Shown here piece after piece: positions 9,269 to 20,954 of a stretch of DNA of 64,000 bases. Each line of letters begins with the position of its first letter. Positions within the stretch are counted from its first letter, which is position 1. A program made the translations under genes and the position numbers. Origin of the DNA: Chaetoceros tenuissimus (taxonomy: Eukaryota > Bacillariophyta > Thalassiosirophyceae > Chaetocerotales > Chaetocerotaceae); NCBI GenBank assembly GCA_021927905.1, contig BLLK01000047.1, forward strand, positions 682,001-746,000. The letters are read 5' to 3'. The notes beneath the pieces are model-generated. The model made no database searches. It was not told the DNA's origin and saw only the letters and a program-made list of their open reading frames with translations.

Positions 9269-10657
9269 TCATGAATCCACTTTCAAACCACCATATTTAT
9301 GACCGTTTTTAAAAGTCACATCCTTTGCGCTTCCGTCTGAAAACGTCAAAGTCCCCCGTCCATCTTTGACTCCATGGGTCCATTCTCCATCATAAACTTT
9401 AGGTCTGTAAAGCGAAGACGTTGACCCTACCATCATTAGCATCTTTCCTTGACCATGAGGTTTGTTGCGACACCATTGACCTTCGTAATACCGAGAATCA
9501 GGTGCTGAAAATATTCCTTTTCCATGGCAGAAACCATTCTCATATTCCCCACTATACTTGCAAAAGGTTCCAATTTCGTGCTTCCATCCCATGATTGGAT
9601 CGAAAAAGGAACTACCCTCTTTTCCTTTCCAAAGTTCCTTACCTCTTCCATGTTTTTTACCTCTGAGAAAAGAACCAACATATGTACTATTATTGAAGGA
9701 ATCATGATACTTCCCCTCCACCATCATTCCATTTTTCCAGAGCCCTTCAAAGTAGGACCCACTTGCCCAAGTCCTAGTACCAATTCCTTCAAATAATCCT
9801 TTCTGAAATGATCCATCATACGTAGACTTGTCTCGAAAAAGTAGTGTTCCTTTATGGAACAAACCAGCTTTGAATTCTCCGACAAAATTCTGATACTTTG
9901 AATTCTTTCTAAATATAAGAGTACCATTACCATGAAATATCCCATTCACCAATTCACCGACGTACTTTTCTTTATCGTCGAGTGGATTATTAAATACCAT
10001 ACACCCATTCCCATTGATGGAGTTGTTTGCAAAACCTCCGCGGAAATATGTGCCATCTACATAGTATCGAGTACCAAGTCCATGCATTTCATCAAATCGA
10101 AATTCACCAACATACATCCCCCCTGATTTGTACTTGTAATTACCCCCTACCCCATGTTTCTTTCCAAACCTGAGCGGACCTCTATATTCGTCACCAGTAC
10201 AATCACAACGAATGTAGCCGTCTTCGCAGTGAAGCTTACCACTTACAAACATCCCCTTTTGTACTTCCTGATCTTTGATTACACATTCTCCATTCCCATG
10301 GAATTGGTTGTTCAAGAACTCCCCATTGTAAGTCTTTGTCACTTGCTCATCTTGGTACCAAATCATTTCTCCCTGGCCATTGATAAGTCCTTTGGCATAA
10401 GTTCCTTCAAATGTTTTGATGATTTGGTTCTCCTCATTGGTCCATTTGACTTCTGCATCTCCATGAAACAAGCCTCTATGGAAACCACCAATATAAGTCA
10501 TCTCGTTCGAAGTGTAGATGCCTCTACCATTCGGCTTTCCATCTGAGAACTCGCAATCATAGATATCTCCATTTGGATAGACTTTTTTGAATCTGCGATG
10601 AAGTTTTCCATCCGATCCTAGTCTAACCGATTCAGTTGTGTCTCTCTTGCTAGACAT
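9269..10657 (-). CDS. MORN-repeat protein
   Basis: A single exon encodes 462 residues made almost entirely of about 15 MORN repeats of 22-24 residues. Typical units are YVGEFRFDEMHGLGTRYY, YVGELVNGIFHGNGTLIF, YSGEYENGFCHGKGIFSA and YDGEWTHGVKDGRGTLTF. The start is the ATG at 10657. There is no signal peptide, membrane segment or catalytic domain, and no kinase or SET domain is fused. MORN arrays form long beta-sheets that scaffold membranes or cytoskeleton; the partner here is unknown. It converges with the helicase gene, whose stop codon lies 38 bases away. Confidence 0.93.
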   Translation of the reverse strand: MSSKRDTTESVRLGSDGKLHRRFKKVYPNGDIYDCEFSDGKPNGRGIYTSNEMTYIGGFHRGLFHGDAEVKWTNEENQIIKTFEGTYAKGLINGQGEMIWYQDEQVTKTYNGEFLNNQFHGNGECVIKDQEVQKGMFVSGKLHCEDGYIRCDCTGDEYRGPLRFGKKHGVGGNYKYKSGGMYVGEFRFDEMHGLGTRYYVDGTYFRGGFANNSINGNGCMVFNNPLDDKEKYVGELVNGIFHGNGTLIFRKNSKYQNFVGEFKAGLFHKGTLLFRDKSTYDGSFQKGLFEGIGTRTWASGSYFEGLWKNGMMVEGKYHDSFNNSTYVGSFLRGKKHGRGKELWKGKEGSSFFDPIMGWKHEIGTFCKYSGEYENGFCHGKGIFSAPDSRYYEGQWCRNKPHGQGKMLMMVGSTSSLYRPKVYDGEWTHGVKDGRGTLTFSDGSAKDVTFKNGHKYGGLKVDS

Positions 10658-11214
10658 TTCTCTTTTTCGATTAGTGAATAAAAAGAAATTCAGGTGGTGT
10701 GTAAGGAGAATTTAAAAGGTACCTATTCTGAGGAAGGGGAATAACATACCTGAAAACTAATCCTTATGGATGTTGATAAGAAAGGTGGAGAAAGAAAAAT
10801 AGGTGAATTGTTAAAACTTGCAAATTTATAATTCGATTCTATGAAATTTCAAATAATTGTACTACGTAAATTCATCTGCTGCGCTACCTAATTTCAATTT
10901 GGGCGCATACGAGTTTATATTTATTTTTTTCTATTCTTTTTCAATTTTGATCTTTTCATTTTCTGGCAGTGTTTGCTCAACAGTATGCAACCCTCACTGC
11001 TTATTCTAATTTGTTTCTTTTTCTTAAGTTTGTATTATCATCTCACATGTGTATTATTTCAATGTCAGCTTATCCTCCTTTCATCATTCCTCCCATTTTC
11101 TCGTCAGTCCTCCTTTTATTTATAGTTTCATCCGTTGCACCAAAACTCTAGGCACTTGGTGATTTGCTTCTCCTTCTCTTTGCCTTTTGCATCGGAACTC
11201 CGTCACCACTGTCA
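10658..11214. other. Intergenic region, no gene seen
   Basis: About 560 AT- and T-rich bases between the MORN gene start and the end of the large secreted-protein gene. It contains TTTATT- and TTTC-rich tracts. The one frame of 60 codons at 10969-11151 is hydrophobic but has no other support. Confidence 0.5.
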
Positions 11215-14200
11215 CTAACCATCACTACCGTCATCTTTTTTTGCAGACATCTTTTCCATGTAGTCTGCTGTAGCTCTTTGTCTATCAGCTTCAACATCGT
11301 ATGGTTCTGGAGCAACGCTAAATCTCCAAATGCTTTGTGCGAATCCAATATCACGGCGAACAGTAGAGCTCTGGACCAACTGGTATAGATATTCAAGGTT
11401 CAAATAGTGACCCTTTGGATGGTATTTGTCATACTTCAACTTTTCTGGATACTTCTTGCTGTGGTGCGAATGGTCTAGGTCAGCATGTTTGTCATGATGA
11501 TACTTGTGGTGCTCTTCGAGGAAGCTAGTACAGATTGCTTCTTCAGCGGGATCGGATTTAGTCGATTTGTTGCCTTTGCACTTTGGTACAATCACAATGT
11601 AGCATGTATCAGAATCGCTTCTTCCAAACTTATCAGTAACATTGACATCAATCTCATAAAATCTGATCTTTGTCTCAATACTAGAATCTTTGAGGCATAA
11701 ATCTGTCTCGGAATGTTCGCAATCATTTGCGAGATAATTCAACTCTATTTCTTCGAAGGACGATACATTTCTTTTGATATCTAAAGTAGCCATTGGAAGA
11801 TCTCCAAGTTCTGCTTCATTTGTGCTGACTTTTACGACGATTGAGTTTTCATTGTTGAAATCGGTACTTTTATCCTGGAGAAAGATGAAGAAGAAGTAGG
11901 TGAGTACTTGATGCTAAATTCAAAGTCCATCTTGTATAAGGAATTTACTTTTGACTTTCACTTACAATGACTTCGTAGAAGTAGTTGGACTTTTCTAGTC
12001 CTACACGTTTGTCAAATTCAGTGTAGAAAAATAGAGTATTGTTCTTCACTACGTTGATATGATCTATATCGCGGAATCCACATTTGACCACTGGAATGAA
12101 AGTCGGAAATCCACTTGGCGCTATCGAAGGTAACGACGATGGCAAGTCTGATGGTTCAAAAGAAGGCAAATCGCTTGGCTCACTAGATGGACTCAACGAA
12201 GGCTCACTGGATGGAAGTACAGATGGCTTAACCGAAGGTACCTCACTAGGGACAATCATTGGAGGTAGCTGAGGCTGTGGAGGTAATAGTGTATTCTTCC
12301 AAATTAGTGATGTACTTGCAATTTCATGACGCATTGTGGAAGTAACAACTATGGAACTTGCTTCATCCTTGGACATATATTGTATTGGGTAGCTTCGTCC
12401 CCATCTATCCTCAAGTTCTTCACACTGGTCATTTTCATTGTTGCATTCTGGTACTATGATCACACGACACTGGCACTGATCTTGGCGCCCAGAGAAGTCT
12501 GTGGCTGTGATGGTGATCTCGTAAAAACGAACTGTTTGATCTGACGCAGTCATGTCATACTCGCATTGATCATCTCGAGGGTCTCCATTTGCACAGCTCG
12601 ATGCTTGGAATAGTAAGACAGGCTGCTTTTCCATTCCAGCAGGACTTCTGGCGGTCAATGTCGACATTTTTCGACCATATTGTAGCTCGTTACTGGTAAC
12701 CTTGATATCGACATCGACATCGTCCTTACAGTTCTCAGTGATGTTGTAAAAAAGTTTCGCATCTTGAAGATTATTGATATTTTTCTTTCCACTGTATGCA
12801 AAGAGTTTACTTCCTGAGTAGGCAAACAAAGTATGACCATCGACAACATTAATGCCATCTGCGTCGTGGAAGCCACAGTCAAGGATCGGATCCTCTTCGT
12901 CAAGTTGCAATGTCACACTCTTACTACTACCTAACAATGTCTGCTCAAAACCAATGGTGCTTTCATCACTATCTACATTTGGACAATCTGGATACTCTTG
13001 CCATGGAGTGATTTCAAAGTTTGTTGACGCGCATTCACCATCTTTTTTCATTACATTCATACCGAGGTTATTTGAGGATGCACAATCATCGACGACCTTG
13101 AAATTAAACTTCAAGAAGTCTTTAGCGTGATTAATATCGGTAAAAACAAACTCTGAATGACAAAGTTTCGTCAAGTCCGATTTATCACACATGAATCTTT
13201 CTGCATTACCAACTAATACACTAGGAGCGTATCTGTCCTCACAGTAATCAATCAGTTCATCGCCATCTGAATCAAATTGGTCACAACCAGCTTTCAAATT
13301 CAAAGTGTGAGTTATAATCACCATTTACTTTCATACAAAATTCACGACAAGATACTTCCCACTTACCATCTTTTTGATATGCAATGTACGAAAAGTCAGG
13401 AGAGCAATCATAATTGAACCGAGGATCAGCACAGTCACAAGTATCCTCGTCTTCATCATCCACCTCAAGGCAACAGGCGGGTGGCAATTCCACTTCGCAT
13501 ATATTTTCAAGTTGTCTTCTGCTCTCAGCGCTAAAATTATCCTCTACAGTTTCAGCTACTTCTCCCAGCATTGCCTTTACCTGTTGCACAGCCTTAAAGA
13601 CAGTGATTATGTTGTTATTTGTAGTCATTAAGTTTTCGTAATTGCTATCTGCTACATCAACATCATATTCTTTATTCTGTTTCTTGACTTTCTCCCGATA
13701 AAGTTTCTTTGATGTCGCATTTGTCTTTTTCAAAATGAAGATAAGTACTTCCAGAACTATGACCAACACATTTAGAGCAATCATGCATATAGATCTCCAG
13801 GTAGGATCAGGAAGAGCAGGTATCATGAGGCATAGTCTCTTGCCTCCCTTCATTAAAGCTCTCTTGAACTTTGAACTTTTAACAAACTTTGAGACCTTGA
13901 AGTTCGCTTTTCTCCAACTGCGAGCTTTTGCTTTCTTGAATGGTTCTGTGGAGAAGAGATTAAGTATGTTAGTAATACTAACCAGACATGTGGAGTAGGA
14001 ACAATTGAACACTATTAACTTTGGACTTTCACTTACTCTTCTTCTTCTTTCTCAATTTAGTGGATACTGACAATTTGTCTGCTTCGACGACCCCTTTTCC
14101 ACCACCAGTTGCAAAGCCATCCAGATTAGAAAAGTCATTGAAACACTGCAGCTCTCGAACTTCACGGCATATTCTACTATCATCTGGATAATTCTTATCG

Positions 14201-17200
14201 TACTGAAAGTACTCTCTAACATTTCCGCACTCTTGCACACTATCTGTATCTTTAATCTTTGGTGCGTCATTCAAATACTCATAAAAAGCCTGTTTGTTTT
14301 CATTACCTTTTGCAGCAGTAAGCATATCTCCAATACATTCTTTGAGCTCGCCACAAGATCTAGGCGTTGGACACCAGGTCCCTTTTGGATCTGTTAGAAC
14401 AGGCAATCGTGAAAAGAAGACATGAAATCGAAGTTACTTACCAGAGAAAACGTCACATCTAAAATTTAAACGATAAAATAATCCGATTAGAAATACGTAA
14501 TGTATGCATCATAAAACTGAAAATACATCATGAAGTACTCACGCTGCTTGATTGAAGCCTGCTGTATATGGTCCCAGATTTTCACAATCTTCAGGTCCTT
14601 TTGCTTTGCCTCTGTTTTCACCTGTCTCTTCTACACAAGAATAGAGCTCACCCCAATAACTTGCTTGGTATGGTGCGTCCATACAACAAAAACCAGGAAC
14701 ACTCGACACATCGGCGTTTTCCTTTTTCAGGCCGCTGGCATAAGAACACACTTGACCTACTGTTGTTCTATTTCCAAAGATGAGAGCGAGAGAATCATCT
14801 AATGCTGTTCTAGTTACTTTCTCGTCATAAAATTTTTCCTTGACTTCCTCTGCTAATTTTTTCAAATCTCTCAAATCTTGCTTGTTATCCTTGTATTTGG
14901 GAACCTGTCCTTTTCTTCCTAGATAGTCGAGAATGCTAAAGGATTTTTCAAGGTATTTGGAAAGATTATCAGCGAAATATAGTTTCTCTCCACCGCCACC
15001 GATCAGCACCTGATTTTTCGAAGAGTCAATATCAACGAAATCAAAGATCTTGTCGAGCTTATTTTCTTTGATTCGACCGTGCTCATCTCGAAGATTCTTG
15101 ATCTTTGACTCCTCGTTCGTCATTCTGTATGGTATAGAAAGCTGTGGAATGGAACTGGAGAAAGGATTTGTAGAAAGAGATGAACTGAATAGTATCTTAT
15201 CATTCTCATCAAGTTCTGCGTAGTAACCTATGTCCGCCTGCAATGGAATGCAAAATATAAGCATTAAGATATCATATGTTTACCAGTAGTAGTAGAAAAA
15301 AAATTTCTTACCGCACAACCAATGAATTCTTCATAAACATCAAACATGAAAGCTTCTGCAACAGTATCAAACAAAAGGTACTCAGGAATTGTATCAATTG
15401 CAAGTTTGCCATACTTTTTATCTTTCTTCCCTGGTTTCATCCTCTTTTTATATTCAATCAACTCCACTGGAGTTTCGTAGTTGAAGCTACCAAAGGCGTT
15501 TGCTTTGGCTGCAAAGATGGGTGATTTTGGATACATACCAGACAAAGTACATTTGTCAAAAGCGGCAAATGTCTTTCTTGGAATCTCAAGAAGTTCATTA
15601 GTCACCTCAGTGAAGCCACTTGCGCATTCCTGGAATGTTTCGAGAGCTCTGTCAGGAAATGCACCGATTGCAGATATGGATCCTTTCAAGCCTTTATCGT
15701 CCGTGAAACATTTACCCAAAGTGTTGAAAGCAGTCTTCATATCGTCAAAGGCGTCCGATATGATATCCCCTATTTCCGCGACATTGAAGCAATTGTTGAT
15801 GACATTGTCGACTTTAGTCAACGCGTTAGTCGCTTCAGCCGCAGCAGCTTTCGCTTTATCAACCGCTGAAGTTGCAGTCGAACGAACTGTATCAACTAGA
15901 CCCGAAGCAAATTCTTTTGCTTCACATAGTATATCACCCCAATCACAATCATCTTTTGCAGCTACAACACCGTTGACAGTAATATTAGTCATGGCCGTCT
16001 GGATATTATCTAAAGACAAGCCAGATTCACGGAGATCCACAAACAATGCAATAAAGATTTCACCCAAAAGATTCATAGATTCATCCCAAGCAGTTGGGAG
16101 AATTACATCAACAGCAAATTGTTCGTCAGGAGTCAATTCATCTGTACTGAACGAATTCAAGCAACTGTCAACCCTTTTCTTGATTGTGTCTACAAAGGTA
16201 AACTCGTAATTCTTGAAATTATCAGTGCAATCTTCAAGTCCTCTTTTTACTCCATTGAAGGTATCTACAAATGGATCTGGTAAAGAAGTGGCACAAGTTT
16301 TGAAAGCCTCAAAGTAGTCCTGCAACACTCCTTGGATACTGAATTTCTCATAGGTATGAGACAAATCATAGGAAGCATGGAGACATTCAAGCTTTTCTTT
16401 AACGTCTTCAATGATTTCAGCCCTCGTGTCTTCATTCACGAGAGAACCATCGGGGATAAAGGCATCACAAGGTTTATCTGGCACAGTATAATTTTCCAAC
16501 TTTTCGTTGAAATCGTCGAGTTCGTCCTCAATACACTCATCAACTAGCTCTCGCAGGTTAAACAAAGTCTTGTCGGCAATTTGATAAATTGCCTCAAAAG
16601 AAAGGAATTTGGTAGTTCCCCAGCCTCGACAAACGGCTGTAACGCTTCCTCCTTGCCACTTTCCTATTGCTCCTATGTCCTCATCAAAACGATGGAACTG
16701 CTGAAGAAGTTCATCGCATTTTTCGTCATTGTACGCGAAGGTCCCTTCTGGAAGGAGTTCATCGCTTAAATCTAGAATCTTGTCCAGCTAAGATGCAGAA
16801 AAAAATGCAAAAGAATTGTTACATAAAAATGAAAGTAGAGCTGAAGCCATTAGCAATTTTTCTTTCTCCGTACCTTTTCTCTAAATGATCGTTCATCAAA
16901 TGCAACAATCTTGTCATCGATTGTTCCAGTCTCAAAATCAATATCATCACCAAACATAAAGATGAATAAATCGTAGAGATTATAGTTCTGCCCGCATTGA
17001 GCCAATCTGGAGCATTGGTTTCTTTTGTGAGTGTCGTCATCAATCAAAACGCATTGATCTTCACTTCCATCGTTTGCAATCGAAAGAAGCTTTCTATGGT
17101 CAGTTTTATCTTCGTGCTGGTCATGCATAAGGGGAATGTGTGTTCCTTGATGACCCTGATTCTCATTGACAATCCTATCAAAATATCCAGAATAACCTTG

Positions 17201-18157
17201 GCCCTGGCGATGGGAATTGATGGAACGAGAATAGTAGTTTCCAAAACTCTGTTCGCTACCAAGCAAAAGGCGTCTTCCAGCAGTACTATTATTTCCTTCC
17301 TGTAATGAATAAGATATAATCTTTGCTTCGTCCTTCAACTTACGAGGTGAAGTAGAAACAAGATTGATACCTAGATCAACGTCATCCTCGTCCAAATACT
17401 CAGAGAGCAATTCTTGGATAGACTCGATAACATCTTTTCCCGAGACGAGTTCGTCGAGGACAAGTCGGACATCTTTTTTTTCAATAGGGCTTTTATCAAT
17501 CAAATCGGAAAAGTCTTTACTAGAGAGATAGGTCTCTAGATATTTCAGAGAAGCAATGTAGTCGCGCATCTGATGTACTTCAGTTGACAAGTCATCTGCA
17601 TCGACTTCATCTAGAGATGGAAGAACAGAGTCAAGAGCTCCAAAAATTTCATACGAGACTCCTTCGTCATGATCTTCATCTGTAGCAAGTACATCAACAC
17701 CATTTCCTTCATCATCTACGGACACCTTGACAACAGCATCAGTAGATGAGGAATCTTCCAGAAGAAATTTATTTCCTCTGGATGCAGTGGATCCATGAAG
17801 CAACTGCTTGACTTTTTTCAAGAGAGGTAACTCCACAATGTCGATATCTTCATCGGTCTTGAAAGCAGATCTAGTAGCATCCTCTTCTACATCTAGAAGG
17901 GATACTTTCTATGGAATTGCATATATAATAAGGATGTTGAGAGTGTTCAAGTAGAAGAAAAAAACACATATAGAATTGTCTCAAACGATGCTTACCTGTG
18001 GTTGTGTTTTACCACGACCACCTTCCTCCTCATTTCCCAATGGGGATGCAAATGCAGCGAAATGCTTGAAAGAAGGAAATGGGACAACAAGTGCCACCAA
18101 AAGCACTACGAAAGTGCTGAAAAAAAGAGGAGAGGGCTTGGAGATAGAAAGTTTCAT
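11215..18157 (-). CDS. Large secreted multidomain protein (about 2,100 residues) with TSP3-like, HYR-like and PSxxPS regions
   Basis: I assembled nine exons from splice signals with phase continuity: 18157-17996, 17908-16874, 16787-15312, 15237-14543, 14458-14442 (17 bases), 14390-14037, 13945-13367, 13290-11966 and 11874-11215. Exon 1 is a signal peptide (MKLSISKPSPLFF..., hydrophobic core VVLLVALVVPF). Exons 2-4 are acidic and then helical, with many spaced cysteines. Exon 7 has a hydrophobic helix (ICMIALNVLVIVLEVLIFIL), so the protein may cross the membrane once. Exon 8 opens with CDQFDSDGDELIDYCEDRY, a thrombospondin type-3-like calcium site. Two copies of a beta-rich HYR-like module follow (VRFYEITITATDFSGR and IRFYEIDVNVTDKFGR), separated by a PSxxPS linker. 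A His-rich patch precedes the end. It is probably a cell-wall or surface protein. Further upstream exons are possible. Confidence 0.75.
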
Positions 18158-18248
18158 TGAAACAAAGTTGAGAGTTGATCTCGATGTCTTTGTGTTTGAT
18201 GATACGAGAGTCTCTATGTGTCCGACAATACGAGAGAAGACCTTGTTT

Positions 18249-18710
18249 CTGCAATACTAAGTGCAAAGATGAAAACATGTGAGCAAAGATTGAAACTAGA
18301 GTTTATTGGCTTTACTTTCAGCTTACAATAAAAAGCCATGGACTGCAATCATTTCTAAACACACGATAGGATAGTATTTACTTACTCCAATTCACTGTTG
18401 ATTCACTCTTCTTATCCAACAATACTAGAAATTGAACTAAGGTCGGAGAAAGAAACAAGACAATGAATGATATGATATCTGTGATAGCAGCTTGTAAAAA
18501 CCAAAGGAATGAGATTATGACATCCAAGGGAGTAATAATCACATGAAAGGTTCGCTCTTCCACAGTAAAACAGGCGAGCCGATCATCAACGGGGAATGCC
18601 AGACATGGCAATTTCTTAAATTGGATCTTTTTGAATCCGATTCGTGAAGATTTTAGGTTTGTGCGTGTAGCTATTTGCACTGTATTTAGCTTGAAAGTAC
18701 CCGCGAACAA
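18249..18710 (-). other. Possible upstream exons of the large secreted-protein gene, or a separate truncated gene
   Basis: An open frame of about 108 codons (18710-18386) ends in a good donor (GAGTAAGT) and contains a membrane-like segment, VIISFLWFLQAAITDIISF. A 16-base mini-exon (18342-18327, bounded by GCAG and GTAAGC) and an acceptor ending at 18249 would join it in frame to the signal-peptide exon that starts at 18157. The frame has no ATG, and an in-frame stop lies at 18716-18714, so an additional exon or a lost 5' end is needed. The hAT-like element begins 10 bases upstream. This may instead be noncoding leader sequence. Confidence 0.3.
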
Positions 18711-18712
18711 GA

Positions 18713-18720
18713 CTCAGAAA
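18713..18720 (+). repeat. Target-site duplication, left copy
   Basis: CTCAGAAA, identical to the 8 bases directly after the right end of the element. Confidence 0.85.
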
Positions 18721-19525
18721 CAGGCTCACATGTTCTTGGAATTGTTCATGAACATGTTCTTGAGTGTTCCTGAAATCTCTCGTGAACATGTTCATGAACA
18801 TGTTCTTGAAATTGATCTGTGTGTTCTCGAGTTCGTGAACATGTCCCTGAAAACCCTCATTTCAGGAACACGTGATACTGCGGCCAGGATAGTACTTCCT
18901 GCGAAATTTGCTCTTATTTGAGAGTGAAATGTCTGAAGAAAAGAAGAGTGATGATACAGAAGCAGCAAAGAATGAGTTTGAAAGGGTAATTGCAATTGGT
19001 GTGAATACATAATGCCATGGAAACAACTATATGCTGAAAAAGAATTTAAAAATTGGGTATCTGGTCAAAACAAAAATAGATGTTTACGTATGGCTGATGA
19101 CTGATGGGGTCTCAACATGAATATATGGATGGAGATCATATTGATAAGATGGTTGTATTACAAAGGAAGAAGAGATTTATTGAGAGAGTACAACGCAAAG
19201 AAGCTTTCACTTCAATCACATCCAAAGATGTTTTCACAGATACTCGCGTAGCTCGTAGATGAGAATTACGTTAGTCCAAAGAAGATTGGAAGTACGAGTA
19301 TTAGTATTGTACTACTTACTAAACTAATTTGATGATTTTTAGGCAATTTGATTGGCTGACAGTAAAGTATTACCTAGGCCGCCCTGTTCATGAACATGTT
19401 CATGAAATGTTACTGAAAAGTTTCATGAACAGGGATTTCAAGAACACGTGTTCATGAAATTTTTCTCATGTTCATGAACTCATGAACAAGTTCTTGAAGT
19501 CAAAACTCAAGAACATGTGAGCCTG
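18721..19525. mobile_element. hAT-like non-autonomous transposon with foldback-type arms
   Basis: An 805-bp element is bounded by an 18-bp terminal inverted repeat, CAGGCTCACATGTTCTTG at 18721-18738 and its complement at 19508-19525. It is flanked by a perfect 8-bp direct repeat CTCAGAAA at 18713-18720 and 19526-19533. Each arm is built of subterminal repeats of the palindrome CATGTTCATGAACATG and its relatives, and the arms end in a second inverted match (GCGGCC plus AGTACTT-like bases at about 18881-18898 and 19363-19385). The 8-bp duplication and the CAG end fit the hAT superfamily. The core has only short frames (28-40 codons, e.g. MPWKQLYAEKEFKNWVSGQ at about 19013), so no complete transposase is present. 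Confidence 0.85.
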
Positions 19526-19533
19526 CTCAGAAA
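19526..19533 (+). repeat. Target-site duplication, right copy
   Basis: CTCAGAAA, identical to the 8 bases directly before the left end of the element; no mismatch, which suggests a recent insertion. Confidence 0.85.
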
Positions 19534-20010
19534 ACATTTTTCAATTTTCAAGTTCTCGGAGAGACATATTTTAATAAGTAAAGAAGAATACATGTTACCA
19601 CGTGTACAATATAATTTAATGACCTCTTATCTTCACTTGCCAAAAATATTCTATTAGCAACTGATTTTTTCTTCTGAGTAAGTGAGTAAGTATAAGCTTA
19701 CACTATTATTTTACTGCGAAAGAATGAAAGTATGCTGTCTCCAATGACCTCTATTCTCTGACGTCAGCAGTTGGCATTTTCTAGAATTTTAGATTTGTTT
19801 TTATAAGCTAGTCAACTAGCCTTCAAACTCGATGACGTCAACAACTGTTGTTCGAGCCACGTTTCTTTTCGCGCATTTTGTTTTCGGTAGTCTCTCACCA
19901 ATCACAAAACTACAACAGATGTTCTTCCCACTTTCAAAGTCATTGTAATTACTTCAATACTACAAGAGAATTCCAAGTCTTGACCATATATTATTCTACA
20001 CAAATTCAAA
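19534..20010. other. Intergenic region upstream of the lumenal-protein gene
   Basis: About 480 bases without a credible gene. TGACGTCA-like blocks (CTGACGTCAGCAG at about 19758 and GATGACGTCAAC at about 19832) resemble CRE/bZIP sites. They lie 180-250 bases before the start codon at 20011 and are the only regulatory-looking words noticed. Confidence 0.45.
19755..19846 (+). promoter_or_regulatory. Pair of CRE-like TGACGTCA sites
   Basis: Two TGACGTCA palindromes, in CTGACGTCAGC and GATGACGTCAAC, lie about 70-75 bases apart upstream of the lumenal-protein gene. TGACGTCA is the core bound by bZIP proteins. In diatoms such sites have been linked to cAMP/CO2-responsive promoters; that role here is inference. 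Confidence 0.4.
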
Positions 20011-20617
20011 ATGTCGTCCATCAGAACTCTTACCATCATCTCAATGCTTGCTTGTGCGGATGCATTCATGGCATCGAACCAAAGATCATTCAATACTCAA
20101 CTTGAAGCGACTAATTCCGATCGAAGGAACTTTTTGAGAAATGTAGCTGGTGCAGCATTCGGAGCTGCAGTTATTGCTTCCAATGGAGAATCTGCAAGTG
20201 CAAGTTACTCAGCATACACTGCTAGAGAAAAGGACTGGCAAGAAAGAAAAGAAAGTGGAGGTAAGGATATGAAATTTGAGTCATTTACGTTGCAATTTTT
20301 AAAAGAAAGCAATGGAAAGTGCTGACGTTTGTCTTTTTATAGAAGTTCAATATTCATCTGCACGTGATCTCAAGAAGCAATTGAGAGAAATTGCACCAAT
20401 GAATAGTGAGAATTCTAAAGTATTTTGTCCGAATGGACCTAGTTCAGCCGTATCACCATTGATGGAAAACAAGTGTGGAGATAGAATGGCTACACCATCG
20501 GTTTTTGGTAGAACAGAAGATATTGTAGGTAACTCGATTCCAGGATTTTCAGGTGGAAAATATGGAAGTGGAACCACAACTAATTTGGCTTCTGAATTGG
20601 CGAATATGAAGTATTAA
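20011..20617 (+). CDS. Small thylakoid-lumen protein with bipartite plastid presequence and Tat signal
   Basis: Two exons, 20011-20260 and 20343-20617, give 174 residues; the intron (GTAAGG...TTATAG) is 82 bases, and the join reads ESGEVQYSSARDL. The N-terminus has a signal peptide (MSSIRTLTIISMLACADAF) ending in an ADAF motif for plastid import. SDRRNFLRNVAGAAFGAAV follows, a twin-arginine signal that would carry the protein into the thylakoid lumen, probably cleaved near ESASA. The mature part is about 110 residues (SYSAYTAREKDWQ..., FCPNGPSSAVSPLMENKCGD), soluble, with two cysteines. The size and targeting fit an extrinsic photosystem or lumenal assembly protein, but I cannot name it. Confidence 0.75.
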
Positions 20618-20954
20618 TTCTGATAAATATTGGCTTCTTTCAGAAAAGTAATTGTATTGGAGGCATTGAGATGTATGTACAAAACTTTTTGAATCTTGTT
20701 GTAGGTAGGAATTCAAAAATAGCAACTTAATGTCACGAAGAATAGATGCCGCCATTCTGTCAGTGATACCTATGAGTATGAGTCAGTGTATTTATATAGC
20801 CCCACAGACCGATAAACGTAGAATAATGGTAGAGCAATAATTGGGATTCAAACAGTGTCTATCGAATCTACAAAACTATGACAATACTGGTTTGATTCTT
20901 TTCGTAGAATTTGCTGTTACTTTATAAACTTTTAACAATGGTCTTCTACTATTT
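20618..20954. other. Intergenic region, no gene seen
   Basis: About 340 AT-rich bases between the 3' ends of two convergent genes. Only 3' untranslated sequence is expected; no RNA gene was recognised. Confidence 0.5.

Noticed and set aside
18928-19263. A functional transposase inside the hAT-like element
   Set aside because: Only frames of 28-40 codons are seen; no catalytic or dimerisation motif could be found.
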